From Bradyrhizobium iriomotense (GTDB lineage: Bacteria > Pseudomonadota > Alphaproteobacteria > Rhizobiales > Xanthobacteraceae), in the NCBI RefSeq assembly GCF_030160715.1, contig NZ_BSOW01000027.1, positions 1 through 64,000 on the forward strand: 64,000 nucleotides of DNA, written 5' to 3'. The number at the start of each line of letters is the position of its first letter. Position 1 is the first letter of the stretch. A program made the translations under genes and the position numbers. Positions 9,430 through 18,672 of the stretch are shown here, piece after piece. The notes under the pieces are model-generated. The model was given only the letters and a program-made list of their open reading frames with translations. It was not told the origin of the DNA and did no database searches.

Positions 9430-10227
9430 ATGACAAATCCGTTTCTCGCTCCGCATCCTGCCGAATCCACTGCGGGCAACATTGTAAAATTCACGTCAGG
9501 TGTTGACGGAGCCAAGTCGACGCTCTGGGTGGCCGCGTTCGCTTTCGCGTCTATATTGGTCGCGATGCCGTACCCCACGCAAGCTGGGTCCGCCAGCGAC
9601 AGTCTGAATTGGTCGTCCAGCACGAAATCAAACGGCGCCTCCGCAGTCGCTGTCAAAAAGTCGATTTCTCCGTTCTGGGACACTCGGATCGGAGTCGACA
9701 TGACCGTGGCGCGCGAGCCCACCACAACATCGGATCTGCTGGCTGAGAAGGCCGCTAACGGCGGCAACGCGCCACAATCCTCCGGCATCGCCTGGGCTGC
9801 AACCACCGCTCCCGGCGTGGGCCCCGTCTGGGATAAAACCGTGGTGAATGCGCGCTTTGATACGGGCGAGCAGAGCAGCAAAATCGGTACCTCCCTCATC
9901 AAGTCGGTGCCGCTGCGGAGCGATTATTCGCTGGCATTGCAGATCGACTCCGACGTGGTCCAAAAGGGAGAAATGCCGCTTTTCGGTCTGCTCGGGCAGG
10001 TCACGCGCAACTACGAGACCCATAACTCGGCCAAAGTCACAGTCACCGGGATCGGCACGAGCTTTGTCATTAGCGAGACCATGTCGACTACCGACGACAA
10101 ATGGCTGCGCAGCTTTGGCGCCGAGCAGATGCTGTCCAACGGCATCACAATCTCCAGCACCATCGGGGAGACCACACAGGGCAGCACCAACATGAGCTTG
10201 ACAGCTGGATTTAAGAAAAGCTGGTGA
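9430..10227 (+). CDS. Probable exported or outer-membrane protein (hypothetical)
   Basis: 265 residues. A hydrophobic stretch (TLWVAAFAFASILVAMPYPT) preceded by a long, mildly charged N-terminus ends at AGSASD, which fits a signal sequence if the true start lies further in. The C-terminal half is rich in alternating Ser/Thr and hydrophobic residues and ends in Phe-Lys-Lys-Ser-Trp, an aromatic-terminated pattern seen in beta-barrel proteins. No family is recognised. The recurrent CGTCAGGTTGTAAGC motif ends about 30 bp upstream. Confidence 0.65.
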   Translation: MTNPFLAPHPAESTAGNIVKFTSGVDGAKSTLWVAAFAFASILVAMPYPTQAGSASDSLNWSSSTKSNGASAVAVKKSISPFWDTRIGVDMTVAREPTTTSDLLAEKAANGGNAPQSSGIAWAATTAPGVGPVWDKTVVNARFDTGEQSSKIGTSLIKSVPLRSDYSLALQIDSDVVQKGEMPLFGLLGQVTRNYETHNSAKVTVTGIGTSFVISETMSTTDDKWLRSFGAEQMLSNGITISSTIGETTQGSTNMSLTAGFKKSW

Positions 10228-10517
10228 ATGCCGATAAGCTCATGCAGCAGCAGCTCAGAAAGCGCGACATCTTCATGTTGATACCCGGGAGAAGGGCGCG
10301 CTTCTTCAGGCGGTGCGCAGACCCGTTCAGCAGGAAGCGGACACCGCCGCAACATTCGTCGGTTAGGTGACCAAGCCATCGTATTAGGGGTTGTGAGAAC
10401 GGATGCGAGATTGCGGGTTTGAGCTACTAGCCATCCTGTTCCAATTCGGACGAAGCGTCCTAAAACATAGCGGACACTTTTCCGGCTCGAGCCCTTCTGA
10501 GCGAAGGGACGATCAAA

Positions 10518-10610
10518 ATGGACCCCAAGCAAGTCCTCTTCATAGGAATGGCTCTTATTGGCGGCATACTCATGTGCGCAGCCCTCGCGCTGCAGCCTGT
10601 CGGCTGCTGA
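10518..10610 (+). CDS. 30-residue small hydrophobic protein
   Basis: ATG at 10518 is preceded by GAAGGGA at good spacing. The product (MDPKQVLFIGMALIGGILMC plus ten residues) is one predicted membrane segment. Codon use matches its neighbours. Function unknown; the small size keeps confidence moderate. Confidence 0.45.
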   Translation: MDPKQVLFIGMALIGGILMCAALALQPVGC

Positions 10611-10896
10611 AACAGCAACGCTGCCCGCCTGAAATGGTCGCTGGCGTCGTTACTCCAGATGCGCGAGGGGGCAAAGTCCCGGTAAAGAGCGGGTCAGCAC
10701 GTCCCGTGCCAAGGTTCGGGCCTCGAGCTGAGACACCCGCGCGGCGGAATCGAAGCAAAACAGAGCCAGCACATAGCGCAAGGCTAGATCACGCTTCATC
10801 CACTCTTCTTTCGCGGAGATGCGGACCAACATGGACGCATAAGTTTCGCGCGTACGCTTCCGACGAGATTTGCATCCGGGGCCCGAAGAGTAGAGT

Positions 10897-10999
10897 GGGG
10901 CGGCACCGACGACTGGATCGGAAAAGACGCCGATTCCGCCCCCCACATCACCTGGGAGCATTGGTGATGCGACTTTGAAGGTAGCAAATGACCCGACGC
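10897..10999 (+). repeat. Double-hairpin dispersed repeat, copy 4 (diverged)
   Basis: First stem GGGGCGG (10897-10903) with CCGCCCC (10936-10942). Second stem CATCACC (10946-10952) with GGTGATG (10963-10969). The tail has drifted (GTAGCAAATGACCCGAC). The recurrent CGTCAGGTTGTATGC motif lies about 60 bp downstream. Confidence 0.6.
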
Positions 11000-11684
11000 T
11001 GCAGGTACTGCAACTATCTCAGACCAGGATGCTCGCGGATGTGGGTTGAACCGCACGCGGCGTCAGGTTGTATGCTGTGGGCCCTTGTGTGTCCTGCCCG
11101 ATGTAAAGAGAAGGAGTCCGCGCTACCGTTATGGCAACGAGCGCAACGGACAAAATGATCGTGGACCAGCAAGGGACGCAGTCCGGAGTCTAACATTGAT
11201 CAGCGTTAATCCGAGTACGATTTTGCCGCTGGCCCGACCCGCTCAACTCGACCAACGCCATGGCGTTCACGAACTCGGTGACGGATCAGCTGCTAACCTC
11301 CCTCTGCGCTTTGGGCGTTCCCGTCTCGTTGGATGAAATTTGTCTATGTTGGTCGATCAAAGCGACTGCGTCAGATCGGTCCGGCGATCGGGACACCATC
11401 TCTTCCAAAAGGTGGTTGCGTTTCACGCCGGAATCCTCGTTTTTAGCCTGAGGTCTTGGACCCGAGCTCTTGGACCCGTGCTCTTGGGTCAGGGCAAAAG
11501 TCAGGCCGAAGCGAATTCAGTTCTGATCTTTGTCTGCAGGGAAGGGGGCGGCTGCGTCAGTCCCTCGCTCTTTATTCGACGTCTCACAGCGGCGCACAGA
11601 GTGGGATTCAAAACACGCGTGCCATTTGCACCTTCTCGAACTCTTGCGAAGCGCGATCAGGCGCTTAGCGCTCGCGATTGGCGC
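11000..11684. other. No supported gene
   Basis: Frames are open in places but none has a convincing start or composition. A short imperfect tandem repeat (CTCTTGGACCCG twice, then CTCTTGGGTC) lies near 11455-11490. Confidence 0.5.
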
Positions 11685-11700
11685 TGGCACAGCCCTTGCT
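11685..11700 (+). promoter_or_regulatory. RpoN (sigma-54) -24/-12 promoter candidate
   Basis: TGGCACAGCCCTTGCT matches the TGGCACG-N4-TTGCT consensus at all but one base, with GG and GC exactly 10 bases apart. No TGT-N10-ACA NifA site was found in the 200 bp upstream, so the activator is open. Confidence 0.5.
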
Positions 11701-11789
11701 CCGTCTCACAGTAGGCCAGTCGAGGCCAGTTTGAACGAGCTAACATGACCAGCACGACGAGATCTTGCGCTTACGGAGAGAAAGCGCTG

Positions 11790-12038
11790 ATGCCAAGCCA
11801 AATTCGTGGCTCTTCGAAGCGCGGCGGTGTTGGCTCCATGCCGCAGGATGCGAAAGCTACGGCTGAAACGGCTAAGATCTCTGGCAAAATTGAGCGCACT
11901 ACCGGCAAGCAGGGCCGAAAGTGCAGTACCGCTGACCTCGCCTTGCCCCTTGACGGCAGGGTGAGGAAGGCGCCTCTGCGCTGGATCTTATGGTTTGAGT
12001 GGGAATTGACCGTCTATGCGGGGGACAGGGGCACGTGA
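11790..12038 (+). CDS. Uncertain small ORF after the RpoN site
   Basis: 82 codons from ATG at 11790, preceded by CGGAGAG and about 90 bp downstream of the sigma-54 site. The product begins MPSQIRGSSKRGGVGSMPQD, is basic and Gly/Ser-rich, and has no recognisable domain. It may be real only because of its promoter. Confidence 0.3.
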   Translation: MPSQIRGSSKRGGVGSMPQDAKATAETAKISGKIERTTGKQGRKCSTADLALPLDGRVRKAPLRWILWFEWELTVYAGDRGT

Positions 12039-12157
12039 GCGAGGCTATGTCAGATGTTTGGACCGATCGCTTTCTTGGCTTGCGTTCCGAGGACTGGCGG
12101 GAAACTCGCAGTGCATCCCTGCTTTGTGAAGGAATGCCGCGGCAACCGCTCAGGCCT

Positions 12158-12538
12158 TCACGCGCTTGCGCCACCTGACCCAGACAGCGCAATCGTCAAA
12201 CACTTGATCAACGCGTCCGTGGCAAAAGGTTTGGCGAGAAAGCAGATCCCTCCAGCCTTGATTGCTCGAGCGCGCACGACATCATCTGGAAAGGCCGTGA
12301 TGAAGATGAAAGGCATGCGATGACCGAGGCTGCGCATATGCGTGAGCAGGTCAATTCCGCTCATGGCCGACATTTGGACGTCGGTAATCACGCATGATGT
12401 TTCACTCAATTCGGCCGCGCGGAGGAACTCCTCGGCGGAGGCAAAAGTATGGACCAAGTATCCGTACGCTGCCAGAAGGTTGTTCGTTGCGGTACGAACG
12501 GATGGATCATCGTCGATGAGGGAAATGACAGAGGGCAT
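12158..12538 (-). CDS. Single-domain response regulator (receiver only)
   Basis: 126 residues from ATG at 12538. It has the acidic pair (LIDDDPSVR), the phospho-acceptor Asp in CVITDVQMSAMSG, the Thr in FIFITAF and the Lys in FLAKPF: a complete CheY-like receiver with no output domain. The closest relatives by pattern are FixJ/NodW-type receivers. It lies 91 bp after the FixJ-like gene on the same strand, probably in one transcript, and could act as a phosphate sink or connector. A paralogue sits at 27032. Confidence 0.85.
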   Translation of the reverse strand: MPSVISLIDDDPSVRTATNNLLAAYGYLVHTFASAEEFLRAAELSETSCVITDVQMSAMSGIDLLTHMRSLGHRMPFIFITAFPDDVVRARAIKAGGICFLAKPFATDALIKCLTIALSGSGGASA

Positions 12539-12629
12539 TGACAAACTGATCGCTCGTGATCCGAGAAACTGCTCGCCGCGGTTGCGGCCGTACGAAAGTG
12601 GAGGCGGGAAGCAGGATTGGAAACCATAC

Positions 12630-13301
12630 TTAGGTTTGTAAGTTCCCCTTTGGGCTCGAAATTCCGAGAGCTTCACTCATTCTTATGAGATCGGCCAGCG
12701 ACTTCGCGCCCATTTTGCGCATGACCTGCCCGCGGTAGATCTTGACTGTAATTTCTGCCAGTCCAAGCTCGCCCGCCACCTGCTTGTTCAGCAGGCCGGA
12801 AGTGACCAGGGCCAGAACATCGCGCTCGCGTGGAGTCAGATTTTCGAACCGGGATCGTAGGTCAACGACTGTTTTGTCGAGGTCGCGCCGCTTGCGGTCT
12901 CGTTCGATCGCGGCCCGGACCGCGTCGAGGAGGTCCTGCTCGCGTACCGGCTTGGTCAGGAAGTCGACCGCACCGCTCTTCATGGCCTGGACGGTCATGG
13001 GAATATCGCCGTGACCTGTGATAAAGATAATAGGCGTGTCGATCTTGGCCTCGGCGAGATCGGACTGCAAATCGAGGCCGCTCGATCCTGGTAGGCGGAT
13101 GTCGAGCACTAGGCAGCTCGGCACTTCGGGCGGCTTCGTCTGCAAAATCTCCGCCGCAGAGCCAAAAGCCTTGACCTTAAGCCCCACCGATTCAAACAGA
13201 TTTGTGAGAGCCTTGCGCATCGATGCGTCGTCGTCGACGACCAAGACGATCGGTTCATCGGCATCTGCGCGCGGCTGCGGCGCTTGCGACAGCTCGCTCA
13301 T
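12630..13301 (-). CDS. FixJ/NodW-type response regulator
   Basis: 223 residues from ATG at 13301, preceded by a perfect AGGAGG. The N-terminal receiver has VVDDDASMR, phospho-acceptor Asp67 (CLVLDIRLPGSSG), IIFITGHGD and FLTKP. The C-terminal LuxR-type helix-turn-helix reads LTPRERDVLALVTSGLLNKQ and LGLAEITVKIYRGQVMRKMG. This is the FixJ subfamily, which controls fixation or nodulation genes in rhizobia. No histidine kinase is adjacent; the orphan PAS kinase at 44718 is a possible partner, by inference only. The single-domain receiver follows in the same direction. Confidence 0.9.
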   Translation of the reverse strand: MSELSQAPQPRADADEPIVLVVDDDASMRKALTNLFESVGLKVKAFGSAAEILQTKPPEVPSCLVLDIRLPGSSGLDLQSDLAEAKIDTPIIFITGHGDIPMTVQAMKSGAVDFLTKPVREQDLLDAVRAAIERDRKRRDLDKTVVDLRSRFENLTPRERDVLALVTSGLLNKQVAGELGLAEITVKIYRGQVMRKMGAKSLADLIRMSEALGISSPKGNLQT

Positions 13302-13759
13302 GATGCATCCTCCTGTTGCACGCGCAGGTTCATGTGAAATGTCACGCCGCATCCCCTTTCAAAGCGCTCGAAAACGCTGAAAAGCCGCCAAGAATGCTTG
13401 TGCGGCCGAATTCTCCAATTTCCCTTATTGGGTCAGTATTGATCGCAAAACTGCCTATTTTGCGACTATATGGGCGATTCGCTTGCAGCAAAAGGACTAC
13501 AGGCCCCGGATCGGGCCCCGTATTGTGGGCGATCGAAGGCCTCCCCGCCTTTGCCGTAAGCGCGCCGAGGCCCTTATTGCGTCGGCGGTTTGGAAGGGGC
13601 GCCAATTCCGTTCCCCGGGCGGAACCCTAAGGTTGCCGAGGGCGCGCTACACACCGATTTTTGCAGGAGATACCGGTCGCTGGCGCAACTGCTAGCCCGG
13701 TCCAAGCGACTGAGGTTAAGCAGCCGTCGTCGATGAGACCAACATGCTAAAGGAATGAA

Positions 13760-13957
13760 ATGGTCGCAGCCACGCCAAAACTTCCCGCTTCCGGTTATGC
13801 TCTCGAAGTGGATGGCCGAGTCAAAGCCGAATTTTCCACCAAAGACGGGGCTTTGGCGGGAGCGCAGGAGCTAAAGCAGCGTTTTCCCATGCTTCAGGTC
13901 AGAATTTATGATGCTCGGACAATGGCCAGAGAGGAAGTCCACCTTTCGCGCGCTTAA
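13760..13957 (+). CDS. Small conserved hypothetical protein
   Basis: 65 residues with AAAGGAA well placed before the ATG. The product (MVAATPKLPASGYALEVDGR, then VKAEFSTKDGALAGAQELKQ) looks like a small alpha/beta protein: a strand pair, a helix (GALAGAQELKQRFP), a last strand (LQVRIYDA). Function unknown. A GC-rich 7-bp hairpin lies about 20 bp after the stop. Confidence 0.65.
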   Translation: MVAATPKLPASGYALEVDGRVKAEFSTKDGALAGAQELKQRFPMLQVRIYDARTMAREEVHLSRA

Positions 13958-13997
13958 CGTTTTCGCGTTTTCCTGCGCGTGCGGCTCGCGCCGCACC

Positions 13998-15068
13998 GCC
14001 CTCTCATGAACAGAGTCGCGTAGCGTCTCGGCCATCCGGCTCCAATCCCGCGCGCACCAAGATGTGTTCCTCGCCGAAGGGCGTTCTGACCCAGAGCCCC
14101 ATTGCGTTCCGCAGGCCGGGCTCGGACATTTCCTTCAGGGGGCGTCTTACGCTTTAAGGATTGCCATCGACGCCGGGGAATGCAATGCGGTGACTTTGTG
14201 AGTTGGCGAGCGTCTTCTTGGGCCACACTGATACATTCTCCTGGCTGCGGGGCAGCGCCACGCGTCAAGCCAGCCCCGCAAGTCGGATAATGACTTAGAG
14301 GGCGACGATGATCCATCCCAATCTTATCACCTTTGAGTATGAGCCAGTCCAAGATCCGACGTATGAAGACTAACGCATCAACCATTGAGCATCGTGCAGC
14401 GCCCTTTGAACATCTGAGAATCTGAGCGATCGATACCGAAGAGAGGCAAGCGTTCGCGGTCGCGCATGAACGTTTTGCCCCAACCAATTTCGAGATCGAG
14501 ACAAGCATCGCTGATGCTGATTGTCAGATTTGCGACCTGCTGTCAGGGTCAGGACACGACGGATCCAGCAGATCGGCTGCTAATTCAAGGTGCTCGCATT
14601 GGCATGAGCTTTGAATAGCTGGACCTGTTCAGAACAGCCGCTCGAGGATCACGTTGTGTGATACCAGCTACCGGTATGCGTGGGTCGCAACTTCGGGATC
14701 CTCAAGGTCGCGCTGCCCGGTTGTGCGCCCGTGTGCGATTTTGACAATGCGATGGAAAACGTCGCAATCCAGTTCGCACCATGCAGCACCAGTGATCGGC
14801 GATCGCTGCGTAATGGCCATCAACCGCATCTTCTTTCAACAAAGATGGAGCGCTGGTGGAGATGGCTGAGCTGCTCTCGTCATGGCGAGAGCAGCGGATA
14901 GGAACCAAGCTTGCAAATCCATCGCGCTGACGCGGGTCGTCTCGAACGGACCTGAGCAAGATCTGATGTGGCATCGTCTCGCCAGCTCCGAGGCCGAGGC
15001 AAGCGGATATTCTTCTTCATAAAGCAGCGATGATGGGGCCGAGAAAACAAACCGGACGGCGGTGTCGT
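13998..15068. other. Decayed stretch, only fragments
   Basis: Short pieces of protein-like frame occur on the plus strand (14421-14520, ERQAFAVAHERFAPTNFEIE; and near 14655-14800, GRNFGILKVALPGCAPVCDF). No gene can be assembled from them. Confidence 0.4.
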
Positions 15069-16502
15069 ATGAACAAACGAGCGGAAAAAGCGGTCCTGGC
15101 CATCCAGTTCAAACGGACGACACCTAGCGCTTATCATCAGGTCGCTATCGAGCTTGCTGAACTTGCGAAGCTCTCATGGCCGATGGTGCTGACGCAGCTT
15201 GGGCAAGTCGTGATGATGACCACCGATCTTGCCTTAATCGGGCGCGTCGGCCCTGAGGCGCTTGCCGCGGCGGCGTTAGCCATCACGATCTACCTCGTTG
15301 GCTTCACCCTCGGTGTTGGTTTGCTGACCCCGATCGCGCCGCTGGCAGCGCAAGCGTTCGGCGCGAAAAACCGTGCCGCTGTGCGACGTACGCTGCGCGT
15401 GGGACTCTGGGCGGCGCTGCTGCTATCGATCCCGATCATGGCCTTTGGGCTACAGGGAGAGCAAATACTGCTCGCTTTCGGCCAAGCGCCCGAGATGGCG
15501 CGCCTCGCGCAGCAATACCTGTTCGGACTCGTCTGGGGCGCCGCGCCGGCACTGTGGTTTCACGGTTTTCGCAATTTCATGGCTGCGGTCCACCGGCCGC
15601 AGCCGGTCCTGTGGATTGCGATTGGGGCCCTCCCTCTCAACGCGCTCATAGCTTATTTGCTGATCTACGGGAAGCTGGGCCTGCCGCCGCTTGGGCTGTT
15701 CGGAGCCGGCCTTGCGAGCAGCTTCGTGAACTTTATGATGTTCCTGGCCGTGTTGTGGTTCGCCACAATGCGCCTCCCCTTCCGTGACTATCACGTGCTT
15801 GCGCGTCTGTGGCAATTCGATTGGCCGTTCATGAGACGATTGATCGCGATGGGGATTCCGATCTCACTGATTGTTTTGCTGGAATATGGACTGTTTTCAG
15901 CCGCGGGGCTGCTGGCGGGCCTAGTCAGCATCAGAGCGCTTACTGCCCATCAGATCGCCCTTCAGGTCGACTTGGTCCTATTCGTGGTTCCACTAGGCAT
16001 CAGCACGGCGGCGGCCGTGCGCGTCGGTCACGCCGTCGGACGCAGCGACGGTCCAGGCGTCAAAAGAGCAGGGCTGATTGCTATACTCCTTGGCATTATG
16101 GCTGCTGCGATACTGACTGCCGCAGTTGTCGCCGTGCGTTTTGAAATCGCGCGCCTGTTTCTGGATGGGACGACTGACGGTGTCGGCGCGACGACAGATT
16201 TGGCCGCAGACCTCCTTTTGGTCGGCGCGAGCTTCTTTATCAGTGATGCCGCGCAGCACATTGCGGCGGGCGGTTTACGCGGACTGAAGGACACCCGCGT
16301 CCCGCTTCTGTTCGCCTGCATAGCTAATTGGCCGATCGGCTTCACCCTTAGCTACGTGCTTGGCTTGAAGATCGGGCTTGGTGCGATTGGTATTTGGATC
16401 GGCTTGTCAATTGGGACGAGCGTCTACGCGGGTCTTCTCGTCGTGCGTTTCCTGCTGCTCGCGAGCAGGTTTGCTCCGCAGAGGTGTCCCGCAAGCTCGT
16501 AA
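15069..16502 (+). CDS. MATE-family multidrug/metabolite efflux protein
   Basis: About 477 residues with twelve predicted membrane helices in two halves. MATE hallmarks include LAKLSWPMVLTQLGQVVMMT at the first helix, LTPIAPLAAQAFGAKNR near residue 90, and the second-half match VPLGISTAAAVRVGHAVGR. The family exchanges H+ or Na+ for cationic drugs or secondary metabolites; this one is of the NorM branch. ATG at 15069 is used; an in-frame ATG lies 13 codons upstream. It stands alone, so its substrate cannot be inferred. Confidence 0.85.
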   Translation: MNKRAEKAVLAIQFKRTTPSAYHQVAIELAELAKLSWPMVLTQLGQVVMMTTDLALIGRVGPEALAAAALAITIYLVGFTLGVGLLTPIAPLAAQAFGAKNRAAVRRTLRVGLWAALLLSIPIMAFGLQGEQILLAFGQAPEMARLAQQYLFGLVWGAAPALWFHGFRNFMAAVHRPQPVLWIAIGALPLNALIAYLLIYGKLGLPPLGLFGAGLASSFVNFMMFLAVLWFATMRLPFRDYHVLARLWQFDWPFMRRLIAMGIPISLIVLLEYGLFSAAGLLAGLVSIRALTAHQIALQVDLVLFVVPLGISTAAAVRVGHAVGRSDGPGVKRAGLIAILLGIMAAAILTAAVVAVRFEIARLFLDGTTDGVGATTDLAADLLLVGASFFISDAAQHIAAGGLRGLKDTRVPLLFACIANWPIGFTLSYVLGLKIGLGAIGIWIGLSIGTSVYAGLLVVRFLLLASRFAPQRCPASS

Positions 16503-17103
16503 GTCAAGCTTAATGGTCAGCCAGAACTCCTAGGATCACAAATGTGTTTTGGCCGATGAGCCGTCCGGTCGAAAGACGATATGCTGTCGGGCAATCCCGT
16601 CCATTTTGGCTTGTCCGCGCGGAATAGTCCTTATTTTAGCTGAGATCGGCATGCGAACCCTTTCCTCAGCCCAGATCAGCTTGCGCGGTCGGACAGCAGG
16701 TTCTCCAACCGAGAGACGTCGCCTCGCGGCTCGCGGGCTTTGATCCCCGGCCGTCACTACTTGCCCGAATTCATTTGTTCCAGATCTGGTCACTCCAGCG
16801 GGTGCTCTATTAGTCCGTTTTGGACCGCAGCAGATCCGGCGTCGCCGAAGGCGCGGCGCTATGCTGACTCCTGCTGCGACCTTCTTTGGTACGCCCGCCG
16901 CGAGCTCGAGCGCCGTCGTTTGCAGGACGCCGAACTTATTCTCGAGCTGGCTTGCCGCTTCGCTCGTGGGACTGCTCTCGCAGCCCGATCAGATCCGCAT
17001 CTTGCTCGGCAGAGCTTCCTAGAGTGAGAGGGGGGACCCCTCCGCCGTGACGGGTTTATAGCCGCGAGAGAGCCTCGCCGGCGCCCGTTCTCGGAGAAAC
17101 GCG
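16503..17103. other. Leader region before ardC, possible gene fragment
   Basis: The plus strand holds a short open stretch ending at 17027 (RRELERRRLQDAELILELAC), protein-like but without a clear start. A GC-rich leader with GGGGGGACCCCTCC follows. Nothing else is supported. Confidence 0.35.
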
Positions 17104-18060
17104 ATGTCCAAACGACATCCTCGCACCGGGGCCGGCCAGAATCGGGCAGGCCTTTATGACGAAATTACCGACAAGATCATTGCCGAGCTCGAAGCCGGCC
17201 GTGTGCCATGGGTGCAGCCGTGGGGAACGGCGGCAGCAGAGGCGCCGCTCGCGATGCCAAACAACGCCGCGACCAAACGGCGTTACAGCGGCATCAACGT
17301 CCTGATCCTTTGGGGCGCGGTCATCGAGCGCGGCTTTGCTGGTCAGAGCTGGCTCACCTTCCGCCAGGCGCTATCGCACGGCGGCCATGTGCGCAAGGGC
17401 GAGCGTGGTACGACGGTGGTCTATGCTGATCGCTTCGTGCCAAATGATGAGAAGCGGCGAGCTAAAGAGACCGGCGAGGAAGTGCTGGCAATTCCGTTTT
17501 TGAAGCGCTTTACGGTGTTCAATGCCGATCAGTGCGACGGCTTGCCTGCGGAAATCGCGACCACCGCGGCTCCTCGGCCGCAAGGACTGATCGAGCCAGC
17601 TGTCGAAGCCCTGATCAAGGCGACCGGCATTGACTTTCGCATTAGCGGTGATCGCGCTTTCTATGCACCGGCAGAAGACTATGTGCAGGTGCCGCCGCCG
17701 CAAGCCTACTTCGAGCCGATCAATTGGCATCGCACCGCGCTCCACGAGCTCGGCCACGCAAGCGGTCATTCTTCACGGCTCAACCGTGATTTTAGCGGCT
17801 CGTTTGGTACCAAGAAGTACGCCTTTGAGGAATTGATAGCGGAGCTCTCCGCCGCGTTCTCCTGTGCCTCGCTTGGCATCGTTCCGACAGTGCGGCACGC
17901 CGATTACATTGCCTCGTGGTTAGAGGTTCTACGAGAGGATAATCGGGCGATTGTCCGCGCTGCAAGCCAGGCCAGTAAGGCAGCGGATTACATCCTGGGC
18001 TTTTTGCCTGGTGCGGTTGTCGGCGCGACAGCGGAGGGCGCGGAAACTGAGGCCGCGTGA
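17104..18060 (+). CDS. ardC: ArdC-type antirestriction / zincin-like protein
   Basis: 318 residues with CTCGGAGAAACGCG before the ATG. The N-terminal domain (YDEITDKIIAELEAGRVPWV, RRYSGINVLILW, SWLTFRQAL, GERGTTVVYADRF) is the ssDNA-binding ArdC N-domain. The C-terminal part carries a zincin metallopeptidase motif, HELGH at residues 214-218, with an acidic segment FEELIAELSAAF as likely third ligand. Such proteins protect incoming conjugative DNA and are common on rhizobial plasmids and integrative elements. No partner gene is adjacent, but more mobile-element cargo lies at 50-62 kb. Confidence 0.9.
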   Translation: MSKRHPRTGAGQNRAGLYDEITDKIIAELEAGRVPWVQPWGTAAAEAPLAMPNNAATKRRYSGINVLILWGAVIERGFAGQSWLTFRQALSHGGHVRKGERGTTVVYADRFVPNDEKRRAKETGEEVLAIPFLKRFTVFNADQCDGLPAEIATTAAPRPQGLIEPAVEALIKATGIDFRISGDRAFYAPAEDYVQVPPPQAYFEPINWHRTALHELGHASGHSSRLNRDFSGSFGTKKYAFEELIAELSAAFSCASLGIVPTVRHADYIASWLEVLREDNRAIVRAASQASKAADYILGFLPGAVVGATAEGAETEAA

Positions 18061-18467
18061 ATTATTCGTTTTAGGCTTCGCAAGGAGTTTAAGAGCTGGG
18101 CGGATTATCTTTGACGGGTTGGAAGCCAAGACAAAGCCTCTCGGCTGCCCGTTGTGAAATCAAACATTTGCAGTATCAACCTGTCACCCTCGCGCGACAG
18201 GCCGTTCAGGCTGGTGTGTTGAGCCGGTCAAGGGCCGCCTACCAAGGCGGGGGTGCGATCGATCAACTCGAAGAGAGCATTGCCCAACGTGCCCTACTTG
18301 GGTGTCATGAGCCGCTTCTGGCAAGAAAGTTGGCTTCAGCGTTGCAGCCGCCGCCACGCGCCGGCGGCTCGTCAGATCGGCCTTCGGCCTGACTCTCTCT
18401 TTGTGGCCAGAGCACCGTCGAGACCCCAACAGGGTTTTGGACCCGGCTGTTCTACAATGAACGAGGC

Positions 18468-18498
18468 TCGTCAGCTTATCGACAGGTATGCCTTTTAC
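18468..18498 (+). promoter_or_regulatory. tts box (TtsI binding site)
   Basis: TCGTCAGCTTATCGACAGGT followed by ATGCCTTTTAC fits the rhizobial tts-box pattern TCGTCAGCTTnTCGnnAGCT, with one mismatch in the AGCT half. It lies about 175 bp upstream of a NopM-type effector gene, in the right orientation. Confidence 0.8.
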
Positions 18499-18672
18499 GA
18501 GGAGAGCGTGTCGAACTGGACTGAGGTCCGGCTTGGTCGACTCGGATCAATCAACCCATTCGAAAGCCCGGATTTGTGCGGACCTGCTTGCGTCTCGCTG
18601 CAAGTGCTCGGCCGGCGAAGGGGCTTCAAGATTCACCGCTCCGGCGTATTCCCCAATTTTAGCTACCGAAGA

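Noticed and set aside
13954..14508. 184-codon minus-strand frame
   Set aside because: Arg/Ala-rich with no domain, no ribosome-binding site, and protein-like fragments on the other strand.
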